NCBI RefSeq assembly: GCF_013409595.1
Contig: NZ_JACCBD010000001.1
Location: 310,001-374,000, forward strand
From: Leucobacter aridicollis
Lineage (GTDB): Bacteria; Actinomycetota; Actinomycetes; Actinomycetales; Microbacteriaceae
Direction: 5' to 3'
DNA length: 64,000 nucleotides
Under the pieces are notes generated by a model. The model was given only the letters and a program-made list of their open reading frames with translations, did no database searches and was not told where the DNA came from. Below are positions 35,167 to 45,250 of the stretch, piece after piece. Each line of letters opens with the position of its first letter. The first letter of the stretch is position 1. The position numbers and the translations under genes were made by a program.

Positions 35167-35694
35167 CTAACGCGACGGACGCGCGATGAGTCTGCCTGCC
35201 CGATTTGCCGGGATGGGATCGCGGAACCCCTGCCATAGGTACGTATCCTTCATGACCTCAAGTACCGTGAGCGTCTCGAGGTCAGAGATACCACGAATCC
35301 TGCGGAGATCCTGCAACACGATTTGGCCGAGTTCCTGGGCATCTTGGGCCACGATGTCAAGGATGATGTCGTAGTAGCCAAGCGCGCAAGCCACGTACTT
35401 GATGTTCGGATGATCAGCAATCTCAGCGGCGACTTTCGCGACGGGGACCCCGGCAACGCGGATCCCCACGTGTGCTGCGATCCCTCCGATTTTTGTCTCG
35501 TCGTACATTCCCGCGACGTAGATAATCCCGAGCGACACGAGGCGGTTGTAGCGCTGACGAACAGTGGGCTCAGAGAACCCGATCCTGCGAGCGATTTCGC
35601 CGAATGAGAGTCGGCCGTCGACGCGTAGCTGGTCGATGATGTCGCGGTCGACATCGTCGAGCAGGTGCTCCTCGGTGCGCGGGGGTGCATCCAT
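35167..35694 (-). CDS. Lrp/AsnC-family transcriptional regulator 2
   Basis: 175 residues. The winged helix (LLDDVDRDIIDQLRVDGRLS, RIGFSEPTVRQRYNRL) and AsnC ligand domain (NIKYVACALGYYDIILDIVA) have the same architecture as the neighbouring convergent regulator. The minus-strand -10 TACACT (35701-35706) ends 6 bases before the ATG, so the transcript is probably leaderless. It is divergent from amidase 2, a layout typical of a regulator and its target gene. Confidence 0.92.
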   Translation of the reverse strand: MDAPPRTEEHLLDDVDRDIIDQLRVDGRLSFGEIARRIGFSEPTVRQRYNRLVSLGIIYVAGMYDETKIGGIAAHVGIRVAGVPVAKVAAEIADHPNIKYVACALGYYDIILDIVAQDAQELGQIVLQDLRRIRGISDLETLTVLEVMKDTYLWQGFRDPIPANRAGRLIARPSR

Positions 35695-35700
35695 GACGCC

Positions 35701-35706
35701 AGTGTA
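35701..35706 (-). promoter_or_regulatory. -10 box of leaderless Lrp gene 2
   Basis: TACACT on the minus strand ends 6 bases before the ATG at 35694; there is no Shine-Dalgarno. Confidence 0.5.
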
Positions 35707-35838
35707 CCGTCGGCGGGACTACGCAGACCGCCGATCGGCGCTCGGGGAACGCGATGAGGCGGAGTGGCCCCGCACCGCTCACCTGATTCAGCCCCGTGGC
35801 ACTCGCGGTTCCCTCCGAGCTCAGGCAGAATCGGTGCT

Positions 35839-36666
35839 ATGAAGATCGCAGCCATTCAGATGACGCCGTCGGTCGAGCCGAGCGAGAACTTCGCGACGAT
35901 GCGGGCGCGCGCGGCGGAGGCGGCAGCCGACGGTGCGCGGGTGATCGTGTTTCCCGAACAGGCGATGATACTCCTACAGTCAGTGACCGTTGACGCGCTC
36001 ACGGGGATTGCCGCCGAGTGGTGGGACGCGTTCGCGGCGCTGACAGCGGAGCTCGCAATGGAGCATCGTGCCGTGGTGATCTCGGCGGGCTTCGAGCCTT
36101 CGGCTGATGGTCTGCCGTTGAACACGGTCATCGCCGTCGGGCCCGACGGCGCGGAGCTCGCCCGCTACCGGAAGCTGCACCTCTATAAGGCGTTTGCGCA
36201 GAGCGAGTTCGAGCACACGCGGCCCGGCGACGAGCTGCCTCCGGTGTTCGACGTGAACCTCGACGGCGAGAGTCTGCGACTCGGCCTCGCGAACTGCTAC
36301 GACCTGCGATTCCCGGAGCTCTTCCGCTCGCTCGTGGACCGCGGAGCCGACACACTCGTAGTGGTTGCAGCGTGGGCATCGGGGCCGGGCAAGGAAGAGC
36401 ACTGGTCGATCCTGACCCGTGCACGCGCGCTCGAGAATGTGAGCTGGCTCGTCGCGAGCGCGGCCGTCGGCGGTGGCCCGCGCGACGCGGCGACCACGGG
36501 GCTCAGTAGGATCGTTGACCCGCTCGGGGACGTGGTCGCCGGCCTCGGACCGCGCGGCGAGGGCGTTGCGCTTGCGGATGTGACGTCCGTGATCGTGGCC
36601 CGCGCGCGTGGCGTGCTGCCCGCGCTTGAGAACCGGCGCATCGGACTCGCCTACGAACTCGGGTGA
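35839..36666 (+). CDS. Carbon-nitrogen hydrolase (nitrilase superfamily amidase) 2
   Basis: 275 residues from the ATG at 35839; the frame is open back to 35764, but the family start (MKIAAIQMTPS) is here. Triad Glu40 (FPEQAMI), Lys112 (YRKLHLYKAF) and Cys153 (LANCYDLRFPELFR). It is a close paralogue of amidase 1, with a 4-residue longer segment before the cysteine (VNLDGESLRLG) and a few extra residues in GGGPRDAATTG. No ribosome site is seen; AGAAT 9 bases before the start could belong to a leaderless promoter. It is divergent from Lrp gene 2. Substrate unknown; probably the same chemistry as amidase 1. Confidence 0.9.
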   Translation: MKIAAIQMTPSVEPSENFATMRARAAEAAADGARVIVFPEQAMILLQSVTVDALTGIAAEWWDAFAALTAELAMEHRAVVISAGFEPSADGLPLNTVIAVGPDGAELARYRKLHLYKAFAQSEFEHTRPGDELPPVFDVNLDGESLRLGLANCYDLRFPELFRSLVDRGADTLVVVAAWASGPGKEEHWSILTRARALENVSWLVASAAVGGGPRDAATTGLSRIVDPLGDVVAGLGPRGEGVALADVTSVIVARARGVLPALENRRIGLAYELG

Positions 36667-36714
36667 GTTCTCCCCAGCCTGGACGCCCCCCACGCAAATG
36701 TCGGTGCCCGCAGG

Positions 36715-36720
36715 TAGCAT
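36715..36720 (+). promoter_or_regulatory. -10 box TAGCAT of leaderless dnaX
   Basis: TAGCAT ends 7 bases before the GTG start at 36728. No Shine-Dalgarno is present. Confidence 0.5.
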
Positions 36721-36727
36721 TGGTGTC

Positions 36728-39700
36728 GTGGTAGCAGCACTGTATCGGCGGTATCGGCCAGAGTCATTCTCAGAGATGATTGGGCAGTCTCAAGTGACCG
36801 ATCCGCTCATGACCGCGCTGCGCACCGGCCGGGTCGGGCACGCGTATCTGTTCAGCGGCCCTCGTGGCTGCGGCAAGACGACGAGCGCCCGCATTCTCGC
36901 GCGCTGCCTGAACTGCGCTGAGGGTCCCACTGACACCCCGTGCGGCACCTGCCCGAGCTGCGTCGAGCTGAGTCGCGCCGGTGGTGGATCGCTCGATGTC
37001 GTTGAGATCGACGCTGCGAGCCACGGTGGTGTCGACGACGCGCGCGACCTGCGTGAACGGGCCGTGTTCGCTCCTGCCCGCGACCGGTTCAAGATCTTCA
37101 TCATCGACGAGGCACACATGGTGACCGCGGGCGGCTTCAACGCCCTGCTGAAGATCGTGGAAGAGCCGCCGCCCCACGTGAAGTTCATCTTCGCGACGAC
37201 GGAGCCCGAGAAGGTCATCGGCACCATTCGCTCCCGCACCCACCACTACCCCTTCCGCCTGATCCCGCCCGCCGCGCTGATCGACTACGTGCAGCAGCTG
37301 TGCGATAGCGAGGGTGTTGCGGTCGAGCCTGGCGTCCTCCCGCTCGTCGTGCGTTCAGGTGGGGGCTCGGCGCGAGATACGCTGTCGATCCTCGACCAGC
37401 TCATCGCCGGCTCCGAAGGTAACAGCGTGTCCGCCGAGCGCGCAGCCGGGCTGCTTGGCTTCACGCATACGGAGCTGCTCGACGACGTCGTTGCTGCCCT
37501 CGGCTCGGGCGATCCCGCTGCGGCGTTCACCGCGACGGATCGGGTGATCCAGACGGGGCAGGATCCGCGGAGGTTCGTTGAGGATCTGCTCGAACGGCTC
37601 CGTGACCTCATCATCGTGAACGCGACCTCCATTGATGGCGCTGCCGCAGTGCTTCGTGGAGTGCCGCAGGACCAGCTCGACCGCATGTTCGAGCAGGCAC
37701 GCGCATTTGGTGCCCGCGAGCTCTCCCGCACCGCGGACACCGTGAGCGAGGCGCTCGACCAGATGACGGGTGCGACCCCGCCACGACTGCACCTTGAACT
37801 CATGATTGCTCGTGCGCTCGTCGAGCTGTCGGGCGCAGACACGCACGACGTGCACGCGCCCGCGCCGGGAAGCGGCGCCCCTCACCCGAGGCAGGCGGCG
37901 CAGAGCCCCGGCGCTGCTCCACGTCAGGGTGCGGCTCCCGCTGCCCCGGTTCCTGGGGGAGCCGCCACGACGGATACTTCGGCACCATCCGCACCGACGC
38001 ACCCTGCATCAGGCCAAGCCGGCCAGGCCGCCGCAACGCAGGGCGCGGGCGCTCCGGGGCAGAACACTGGGGCCCCGGCTCCCGCAGCCCCGAGCCCCGC
38101 AGCACCGAAGCCCGAACGCGTGGCGAACGCTGCGGAGACTGCGGCGTCGATCCGCGAGTTCCTCCGCAACGAAGACGCGGGCACGACCACACAGCAAAAC
38201 CAGCCTGCGGCCCAGGCCCAGCCGGCGCCCACGCAGGCCCCGGCGGCGCCAGCCCAGAACGCTCAGGGTCCGACGGCCGGGCCGGCGACCCCAGCCGCTC
38301 AGCAGGCAACGGATGAGCGGGACAACCCTGCCGCGTCGAAGCAGCCCGCCGCCCCGCGCGACGCTGGCCCCCAGCCCGCGGACGGCGAGCGCGGGACCCA
38401 CCCGAACGAGGGCGCCGCCGGGTTCGGCCGCCCCATCTCGGACATATTGAGTGCCGCGCAGATCGCGTCGATCGGCACTGAGCCGACGACCCCTGCGCCA
38501 GCGGCACCCGCTGCACCAGCCGCTCCCGTTGCGCAGCCCCCTGCTGGGCAGCAGTCGTCCGCAGCAGCGCAGTCAGACGGTCGGCCAGAGCCGGAGTCGG
38601 GTATCTCGGCCGCTGCAGCCGCTCCGGCGGATGCGCCGACTGAAGACGCCGAGGGCGCTGCTGCAGCGCAGAGCGACGAGCTCGCCGGGTTCGAGGACCT
38701 CCGGGAGATGTGGCCGGACCTGCTCGAGGAGCTGCTCGAATCCAACCGCGAAGCTTGGAACGCGGTTCGCGCGATCGAGCCGCTCGGACTTGAAGACGAT
38801 CTCCTGCTCGTCGGGGTCGCGAACCGCTCGGACCTCGAAGCATTCAAGAGCGCTGGAGCAGGGCCGCTGCGCGAGACGATCCTTGAAGCGACCGGTATCC
38901 GTGTTCGCTACGCGCCACGCCAAGTGACCACAGCCCGCGAATCGCAGGAGCAGTCGCAGCCGCCGGTCGGCACTGGCGACTCAGAGGAGCCTCACCGAGG
39001 CTCTCCAGCACCAGTCACGCCGCCCGTCGACGACCTCGCGGAGCGCGCCGCAGCACGGCTGAGTTCGCTTGGACCGAAGCTCGCCGCACCCGCCTGGGCT
39101 GATCCGATTCCCGAGCCCGTTGCGCAGAACGATTCGGCCCCCGCCCAGGCGACCTCGACGTCGGGTGACAAGCCCGCCCCCGCCCCTACTGGGCCCGCGC
39201 CAGCGCAGCCTCAGGCCTCGCGGGAGATGGCTGCCGCCAACACGCCATCGACCCACACCGAACGCGCACCCCAGTCTGACCCAGACCCCAGCGGTCCATC
39301 GGCCCAACCGGAGGCGCCGGGCGCGAAGGTGATGCCCGGGACGGGAACCCGCGATGACGACGGGTACGGCGACGATTCGCCCTACGGCGACGGCCCCAGC
39401 TACAGCGACGATGAGTACGGCTACCCCGACGGTGACCCGTACGCATTTGGGGGGCGCGCCTCGTCCGGCCGCCCCGGCGCTGGCGGCACCGCCGCTCAGG
39501 CAACCCCCGTTGCTCCGGTCGCCCCCGTTGCTCAGGCCGCCCCCGCTGTCCAGGCGGGCCCCGCCGTCCACGCCGCCCCCGCTGCGTCGGTGAGCCCCGC
39601 CGGGCCCGCCACCGCTGGCGCTGCTGAGGCGGTTCCACCGGCAGCAGTCTCGCAGGCGGCAGCATCGCCGGGCGACACCGGTTCGCCAGCGTCAGGCGGA

Positions 39701-39805
39701 GCCAAGGCCGCGCCGAAGTTCACGCGGTACGGCGAAGCGGTGGTGCGCGAGGTACTCGGCGCAGTGTTTGTAGAGGAGCGCCCGCTCCCAGAGCCCAGGA
39801 GGTAG
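36728..39805 (+). CDS. dnaX: DNA polymerase III gamma/tau subunit (clamp loader)
   Basis: 1025 residues from a GTG start, longer than most DnaX. The N-terminal 370 residues are the AAA+ clamp-loader ATPase: YRRYRPESFSEMIGQ, Walker A GPRGCGKTT, the four-Cys zinc motif in CLNCAEGPTDTPCGTCPSC, FIIDEAHMVT, and sensor region FIFATTEPEKVIGTIRSR. Domain III follows. Then come more than 600 residues dominated by Ala, Pro, Gln, Gly and acidic residues, with a more ordered block around residues 655-730 (LREMWPDLLEELLESNREAW) that may be the tau polymerase-binding part. The gene lies 61 bases after amidase 2, is likely leaderless (TAGCAT at 36715-36720), and overlaps the recR ribosome site. Confidence 0.96.
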   Translation: MVAALYRRYRPESFSEMIGQSQVTDPLMTALRTGRVGHAYLFSGPRGCGKTTSARILARCLNCAEGPTDTPCGTCPSCVELSRAGGGSLDVVEIDAASHGGVDDARDLRERAVFAPARDRFKIFIIDEAHMVTAGGFNALLKIVEEPPPHVKFIFATTEPEKVIGTIRSRTHHYPFRLIPPAALIDYVQQLCDSEGVAVEPGVLPLVVRSGGGSARDTLSILDQLIAGSEGNSVSAERAAGLLGFTHTELLDDVVAALGSGDPAAAFTATDRVIQTGQDPRRFVEDLLERLRDLIIVNATSIDGAAAVLRGVPQDQLDRMFEQARAFGARELSRTADTVSEALDQMTGATPPRLHLELMIARALVELSGADTHDVHAPAPGSGAPHPRQAAQSPGAAPRQGAAPAAPVPGGAATTDTSAPSAPTHPASGQAGQAAATQGAGAPGQNTGAPAPAAPSPAAPKPERVANAAETAASIREFLRNEDAGTTTQQNQPAAQAQPAPTQAPAAPAQNAQGPTAGPATPAAQQATDERDNPAASKQPAAPRDAGPQPADGERGTHPNEGAAGFGRPISDILSAAQIASIGTEPTTPAPAAPAAPAAPVAQPPAGQQSSAAAQSDGRPEPESGISAAAAAPADAPTEDAEGAAAAQSDELAGFEDLREMWPDLLEELLESNREAWNAVRAIEPLGLEDDLLLVGVANRSDLEAFKSAGAGPLRETILEATGIRVRYAPRQVTTARESQEQSQPPVGTGDSEEPHRGSPAPVTPPVDDLAERAAARLSSLGPKLAAPAWADPIPEPVAQNDSAPAQATSTSGDKPAPAPTGPAPAQPQASREMAAANTPSTHTERAPQSDPDPSGPSAQPEAPGAKVMPGTGTRDDDGYGDDSPYGDGPSYSDDEYGYPDGDPYAFGGRASSGRPGAGGTAAQATPVAPVAPVAQAAPAVQAGPAVHAAPAASVSPAGPATAGAAEAVPPAAVSQAAASPGDTGSPASGGAKAAPKFTRYGEAVVREVLGAVFVEERPLPEPRR

Positions 39806-39808
39806 TCG

Positions 39809-40417
39809 ATGTACGACGGAATCGTGCAGGACCTGATCGACGAATTCGGCAGGCTCCCCGGAATCGGGCCGAAGTCGGCCCAGCGCATCGCCTTCCACAT
39901 TCTGCAGACGCAGAGCTTCGACGTCTCGAAACTCGCCGAACTGCTCACCGAGGTACGCGAGCGCGTTCGCTTCTGTGAGGTCTGTGGCAACATCACCGAA
40001 CAGACCCGCTGCAGCATCTGCTCGGACCCGCGGCGCGACCACACCCTCATTTGCGTTGTCGAGGAGCCGAAGGACGTCGTCGCCATCGAGCGCACCCGGC
40101 AGTTCCGTGGCCTCTACCACGTGCTCGGGGGAGCGATCAGTCCGATCGATGGCATCGGCCCGGACGACCTCAGTATCCCAGCGCTCATGCGCAGGCTCGG
40201 CGAGGCGACGGGCGACGACAGGATTCGCGAGGTCATTATCGCCACCGATCCGAACCTCGAAGGCGAAGCGACGGCGGCCTACCTGTCGCGGCTGCTGACG
40301 AGCATCGATGTGCCGGTTTCGCGCCTCGCATCAGGGCTTCCGGTGGGCGGTGATCTCGAGTTCGCCGACGAGGTGACGCTGGGGCGGGCGTTCGAAGGGC
40401 GCCGCGTCGTCGAGTAA
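39809..40417 (+). CDS. recR: Recombination mediator RecR
   Basis: 202 residues, ATG at 39809 with CAGGAGG overlapping the dnaX stop. Helix-hairpin-helix [18 protein letters not shown], a four-Cys zinc finger ([16 protein letters not shown]) and a Toprim domain ([31 protein letters not shown]). RecR with RecO loads RecA onto gapped DNA. dnaX and recR are usually separated by the nucleoid protein gene ebfC (ybaB); here they are directly joined, with 3 bases between them. Confidence 0.98.
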   Translation: MYDGIVQDLIDEFGRLPGIGPKSAQRIAFHILQTQSFDVSKLAELLTEVRERVRFCEVCGNITEQTRCSICSDPRRDHTLICVVEEPKDVVAIERTRQFRGLYHVLGGAISPIDGIGPDDLSIPALMRRLGEATGDDRIREVIIATDPNLEGEATAAYLSRLLTSIDVPVSRLASGLPVGGDLEFADEVTLGRAFEGRRVVE

Positions 40418-40465
40418 CGCTGCGTAACGCCACCCTCCCGCGAGGCCAGGGAGTACGCCTCGCGC

Positions 40466-40471
40466 TAGACT
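40466..40471 (+). promoter_or_regulatory. -10 box TAGACT for lysC
   Basis: TAGACT lies 31 bases before the GTG start of lysC, leaving a leader of about 25 bases that contains the AAGGAGG ribosome site. Confidence 0.5.
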
Positions 40472-40502
40472 GGAAGCTGGCCCAGAACCAAGGAGGACCC
40501 TC

Positions 40503-42906
<2,404 letters not shown>

Positions 42907-42932
42907 GACACGGAACGGACAGGATCTCCCCG

Positions 42933-44153
42933 ATGATCATCAACACACACTTCGGGGAGATTCCCCAGTCGTACCTTTTCAGCGAGGTCGCCGAGCGAGT
43001 CCGGCGCTTCGAACAGCAGCAGCCCGACGCCCGGGTGCTCAGGCTTGGCATCGGCGACGTGACGCGCCCGCTCGCACCGGCGGTGATTGGGGCGCTGCAC
43101 GCGGCGGTCGACGAACAGGCCACGACCGAGGGCTTCCAGGGGTATGGCCCCGAGGCGGGCTACGAGTTCCTCAGAGAGGCGATCGCCGCGGGGGAGTACG
43201 GCTCGATCGGGGTTGACGTCGCACCAGACGAGATCTTCATCGGTGACGGCTCGAAGTCGGACTCCGCGAATATTCAGGAGCTCTTCTCGGAGACGGCTAG
43301 GGTCGCCGTGACCGACCCCGTCTACCCGGTGTACGTCGATTCGAACGCGATGGCCGGCAGGCTCGGCTCGTTCGACGGCGAACGCTGGACAGGACTGACC
43401 TACCTCCCGTGTGACGACGCGAACGGGTACCGGCCCCCGCTGCCCGCCGAGCCCGTTGAACTCATCTACCTGTGCTCGCCGGGGAACCCGACAGGGACAA
43501 CGATGAGCCGCGCGGACCTCGAGGAATGGGTACAGTATGCCCGCCGGACGGGCGCCGTGATCCTCTTCGACGTCGCCTACCGCGCGTTCATCACCGGTGA
43601 CGACGTCCCACGTTCGATCTATGAGATCGAGGGCGCCGACGAGGTCGCGATCGAGCTGGGCTCGTTCTCGAAGACTGCCGGTTTTACCGGCCTCCGGTGC
43701 TCGTGGACGGTGGTGCCGAAGAACCTCACCCGAGACGGGGCCTCGCTCAACGCGATGTGGCTGCGCAGACAGTCCACCAAGTTCAACGGGACTCCCTACA
43801 TCGTGCAGCGGGCCGCCGAGGCCGTCTACAGCGCGGACGGGCGCGAACAGGTCCAGGCCGATGTCGACTACTACCTGCAAAACGCGCGGCTCATCCGGGC
43901 GACGCTCGAGCAGGCGGGTGTCAGCGCCGTGGGCGGCGAGCACTCGCCGTACGTGTGGTTCAGGTGCCCGTCCGGGATGGACTCGTGGGCATTCTTCGAC
44001 GTCCTGCTCGAGCAGGCGCAGATCGTTGGGACCCCGGGCGTCGGGTTCGGCCCGACAGGCGCGGGCCACTTCCGGCTGTCCGCGTTCAACACGGCGGAGG
44101 CGACCCGGGAAGCTGCCGAGCGACTCGCGAAGCTGCTCCCGACGCTCGTGTAG
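42933..44153 (+). CDS. dapL: LL-diaminopimelate aminotransferase
   Basis: 406 residues, ATG with GGACAGGA upstream. A class I/II aminotransferase that follows DapL along its length: N-terminal INTHFGEIPQSYLFSEVAER, LRLGIGDVTRPLAPAVI, GYGPEAGYEFLREAI, CSPGNPTGTTMSRADLEEW, and the PLP lysine Lys247 in GSFSKTAGFTGLRCSW. DapL converts tetrahydrodipicolinate to LL-diaminopimelate in one step, bypassing the succinylase branch. Placement directly after lysC-asd supports the role. DapL is uncommon in Actinobacteria, where succinylase or dehydrogenase routes are usual. Confidence 0.9.
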   Translation: MIINTHFGEIPQSYLFSEVAERVRRFEQQQPDARVLRLGIGDVTRPLAPAVIGALHAAVDEQATTEGFQGYGPEAGYEFLREAIAAGEYGSIGVDVAPDEIFIGDGSKSDSANIQELFSETARVAVTDPVYPVYVDSNAMAGRLGSFDGERWTGLTYLPCDDANGYRPPLPAEPVELIYLCSPGNPTGTTMSRADLEEWVQYARRTGAVILFDVAYRAFITGDDVPRSIYEIEGADEVAIELGSFSKTAGFTGLRCSWTVVPKNLTRDGASLNAMWLRRQSTKFNGTPYIVQRAAEAVYSADGREQVQADVDYYLQNARLIRATLEQAGVSAVGGEHSPYVWFRCPSGMDSWAFFDVLLEQAQIVGTPGVGFGPTGAGHFRLSAFNTAEATREAAERLAKLLPTLV

Positions 44154-44168
44154 GGGCTGTCCAGGGGT

Positions 44169-44184
44169 GGGGGCCTGCGCCCCC
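44169..44184 (+). terminator. Hairpin after dapL
   Basis: GGGGGC (44169-44174) pairs with GCCCCC (44179-44184) around CTGC, starting 15 bases after the stop. There is no T-run. It probably ends the lysC-asd-dapL operon. Confidence 0.5.
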
Positions 44185-44279
44185 TGTCCGGCTCAATACC
44201 TGCGATCGGCACATCGAATGCTCTACGCCCGCGAAGCCGGCATTTGATCTGCCGATCTCAGATGTTCTGCGCGCGAGGT

Positions 44280-44304
44280 CGGGCTGATCCGTCGAACCAG
44301 CCCG
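44280..44304 (-). terminator. Hairpin after the metallophosphoesterase gene
   Basis: CGGGCTG (44280-44286) pairs with CAGCCCG (44298-44304), 7 bases beyond the stop on the minus strand. Confidence 0.5.
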
Positions 44305-44311
44305 GCCTGGG

Positions 44312-45244
44312 TTACGCCGCGGGCGGGGTCAGCGTGAGGAGGCTCGCCTCTGGCCGGCACGCAAACCGGACCGGCGCATAGATCGAGTTCCCGAGGCCAG
44401 CGCTCACGTTGAGGTATGCCGCGCGGTGTGCGTCGTACCAGACGCTCAGCCCGCGGGCCTGGTTGGTCGGCAGGTCGCTGTTCGAGGTGAGCGCGCCGAC
44501 GCCAGGGACGCGCACCTGCCCGCCGTGCGTGTGGCCGGCGAGGATGAGGTCTGCGTGCTCGTCGAGGAGCTCACCAAGCGCCGCCTGGTACGGCGCATGC
44601 ACGACCCCGATCCGGGGCGACGCGGGATCAGGATCGGCGATCCCAGCCGCCGCGATCGCAGCACGCATCGCATCGCCATCGTCAAACCGGATGTGCGGAT
44701 CGTTGAGGCCGAAGACGTCGAGCTTCGTGCCGCGCAATTCGAGCGAGGTCGCTGAGTTATTCAGATCGGTGAACCCGAGCCCGGTCAGACCCGACGTCAG
44801 TGTGGCGTTGTCGATGTCCTGCTCGCGCGTGCTGAGGCGGCTCGGCTCGCGGAGGTACTTCATCGGGTTCTTCAGCCTCGGACCGTAGTAGTCGTTGGAG
44901 CCGTGCACGAACAGCGTCGGTGTTCCTGCAAAGGCCTCAAGCGTGTGGAGCAGCGACGGGCGCGCTCCAACGTGGCCCATGAGGTCGCCGGTGAGTACGA
45001 CGAGATCGGGGTTCAGCTCGGCAAGGGAGCGCACCCAGTTCATCTTGTTCGTCTGCCACGGCGCAAGATGGAGATCAGAGAGCTGCAGCACCCGGATCGG
45101 GGCGGCGCCTGCCGGAAGAATCGGAAGCTCGTGCCGACGAATCGTGAAAAGCCTGCGTTCGACGACGGTCGACCACAGCAGCACTCCCGCTGCGGCCCAT
45201 CCAAGGGCCGCAGCGGGAGAGCAACAGCGTGAGTTACGAGCCAT
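44312..45244 (-). CDS. Membrane-anchored metallophosphoesterase (YkuE-like)
   Basis: 310 residues. One N-terminal membrane segment (ALGWAAAGVLLWSTVV) puts the enzyme at the cell surface side. Calcineurin-like motifs are complete: LQLSDLHLAPWQ, VVLTGDLMGH, GSNDYYG (GNHD variant) and AGHTHGGQ. The family hydrolyses phosphoesters, possibly UDP-linked or lipid-linked wall intermediates. It begins 6 bases after the stop of the upstream penicillin-binding protein gene; in M. tuberculosis the same pair (ponA2 and Rv3683) adjoins. Translational coupling is likely, since no good ribosome site is visible. Confidence 0.9.
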   Translation of the reverse strand: MARNSRCCSPAAALGWAAAGVLLWSTVVERRLFTIRRHELPILPAGAAPIRVLQLSDLHLAPWQTNKMNWVRSLAELNPDLVVLTGDLMGHVGARPSLLHTLEAFAGTPTLFVHGSNDYYGPRLKNPMKYLREPSRLSTREQDIDNATLTSGLTGLGFTDLNNSATSLELRGTKLDVFGLNDPHIRFDDGDAMRAAIAAAGIADPDPASPRIGVVHAPYQAALGELLDEHADLILAGHTHGGQVRVPGVGALTSNSDLPTNQARGLSVWYDAHRAAYLNVSAGLGNSIYAPVRFACRPEASLLTLTPPAA

Positions 45245-45250
45245 CTGGGG

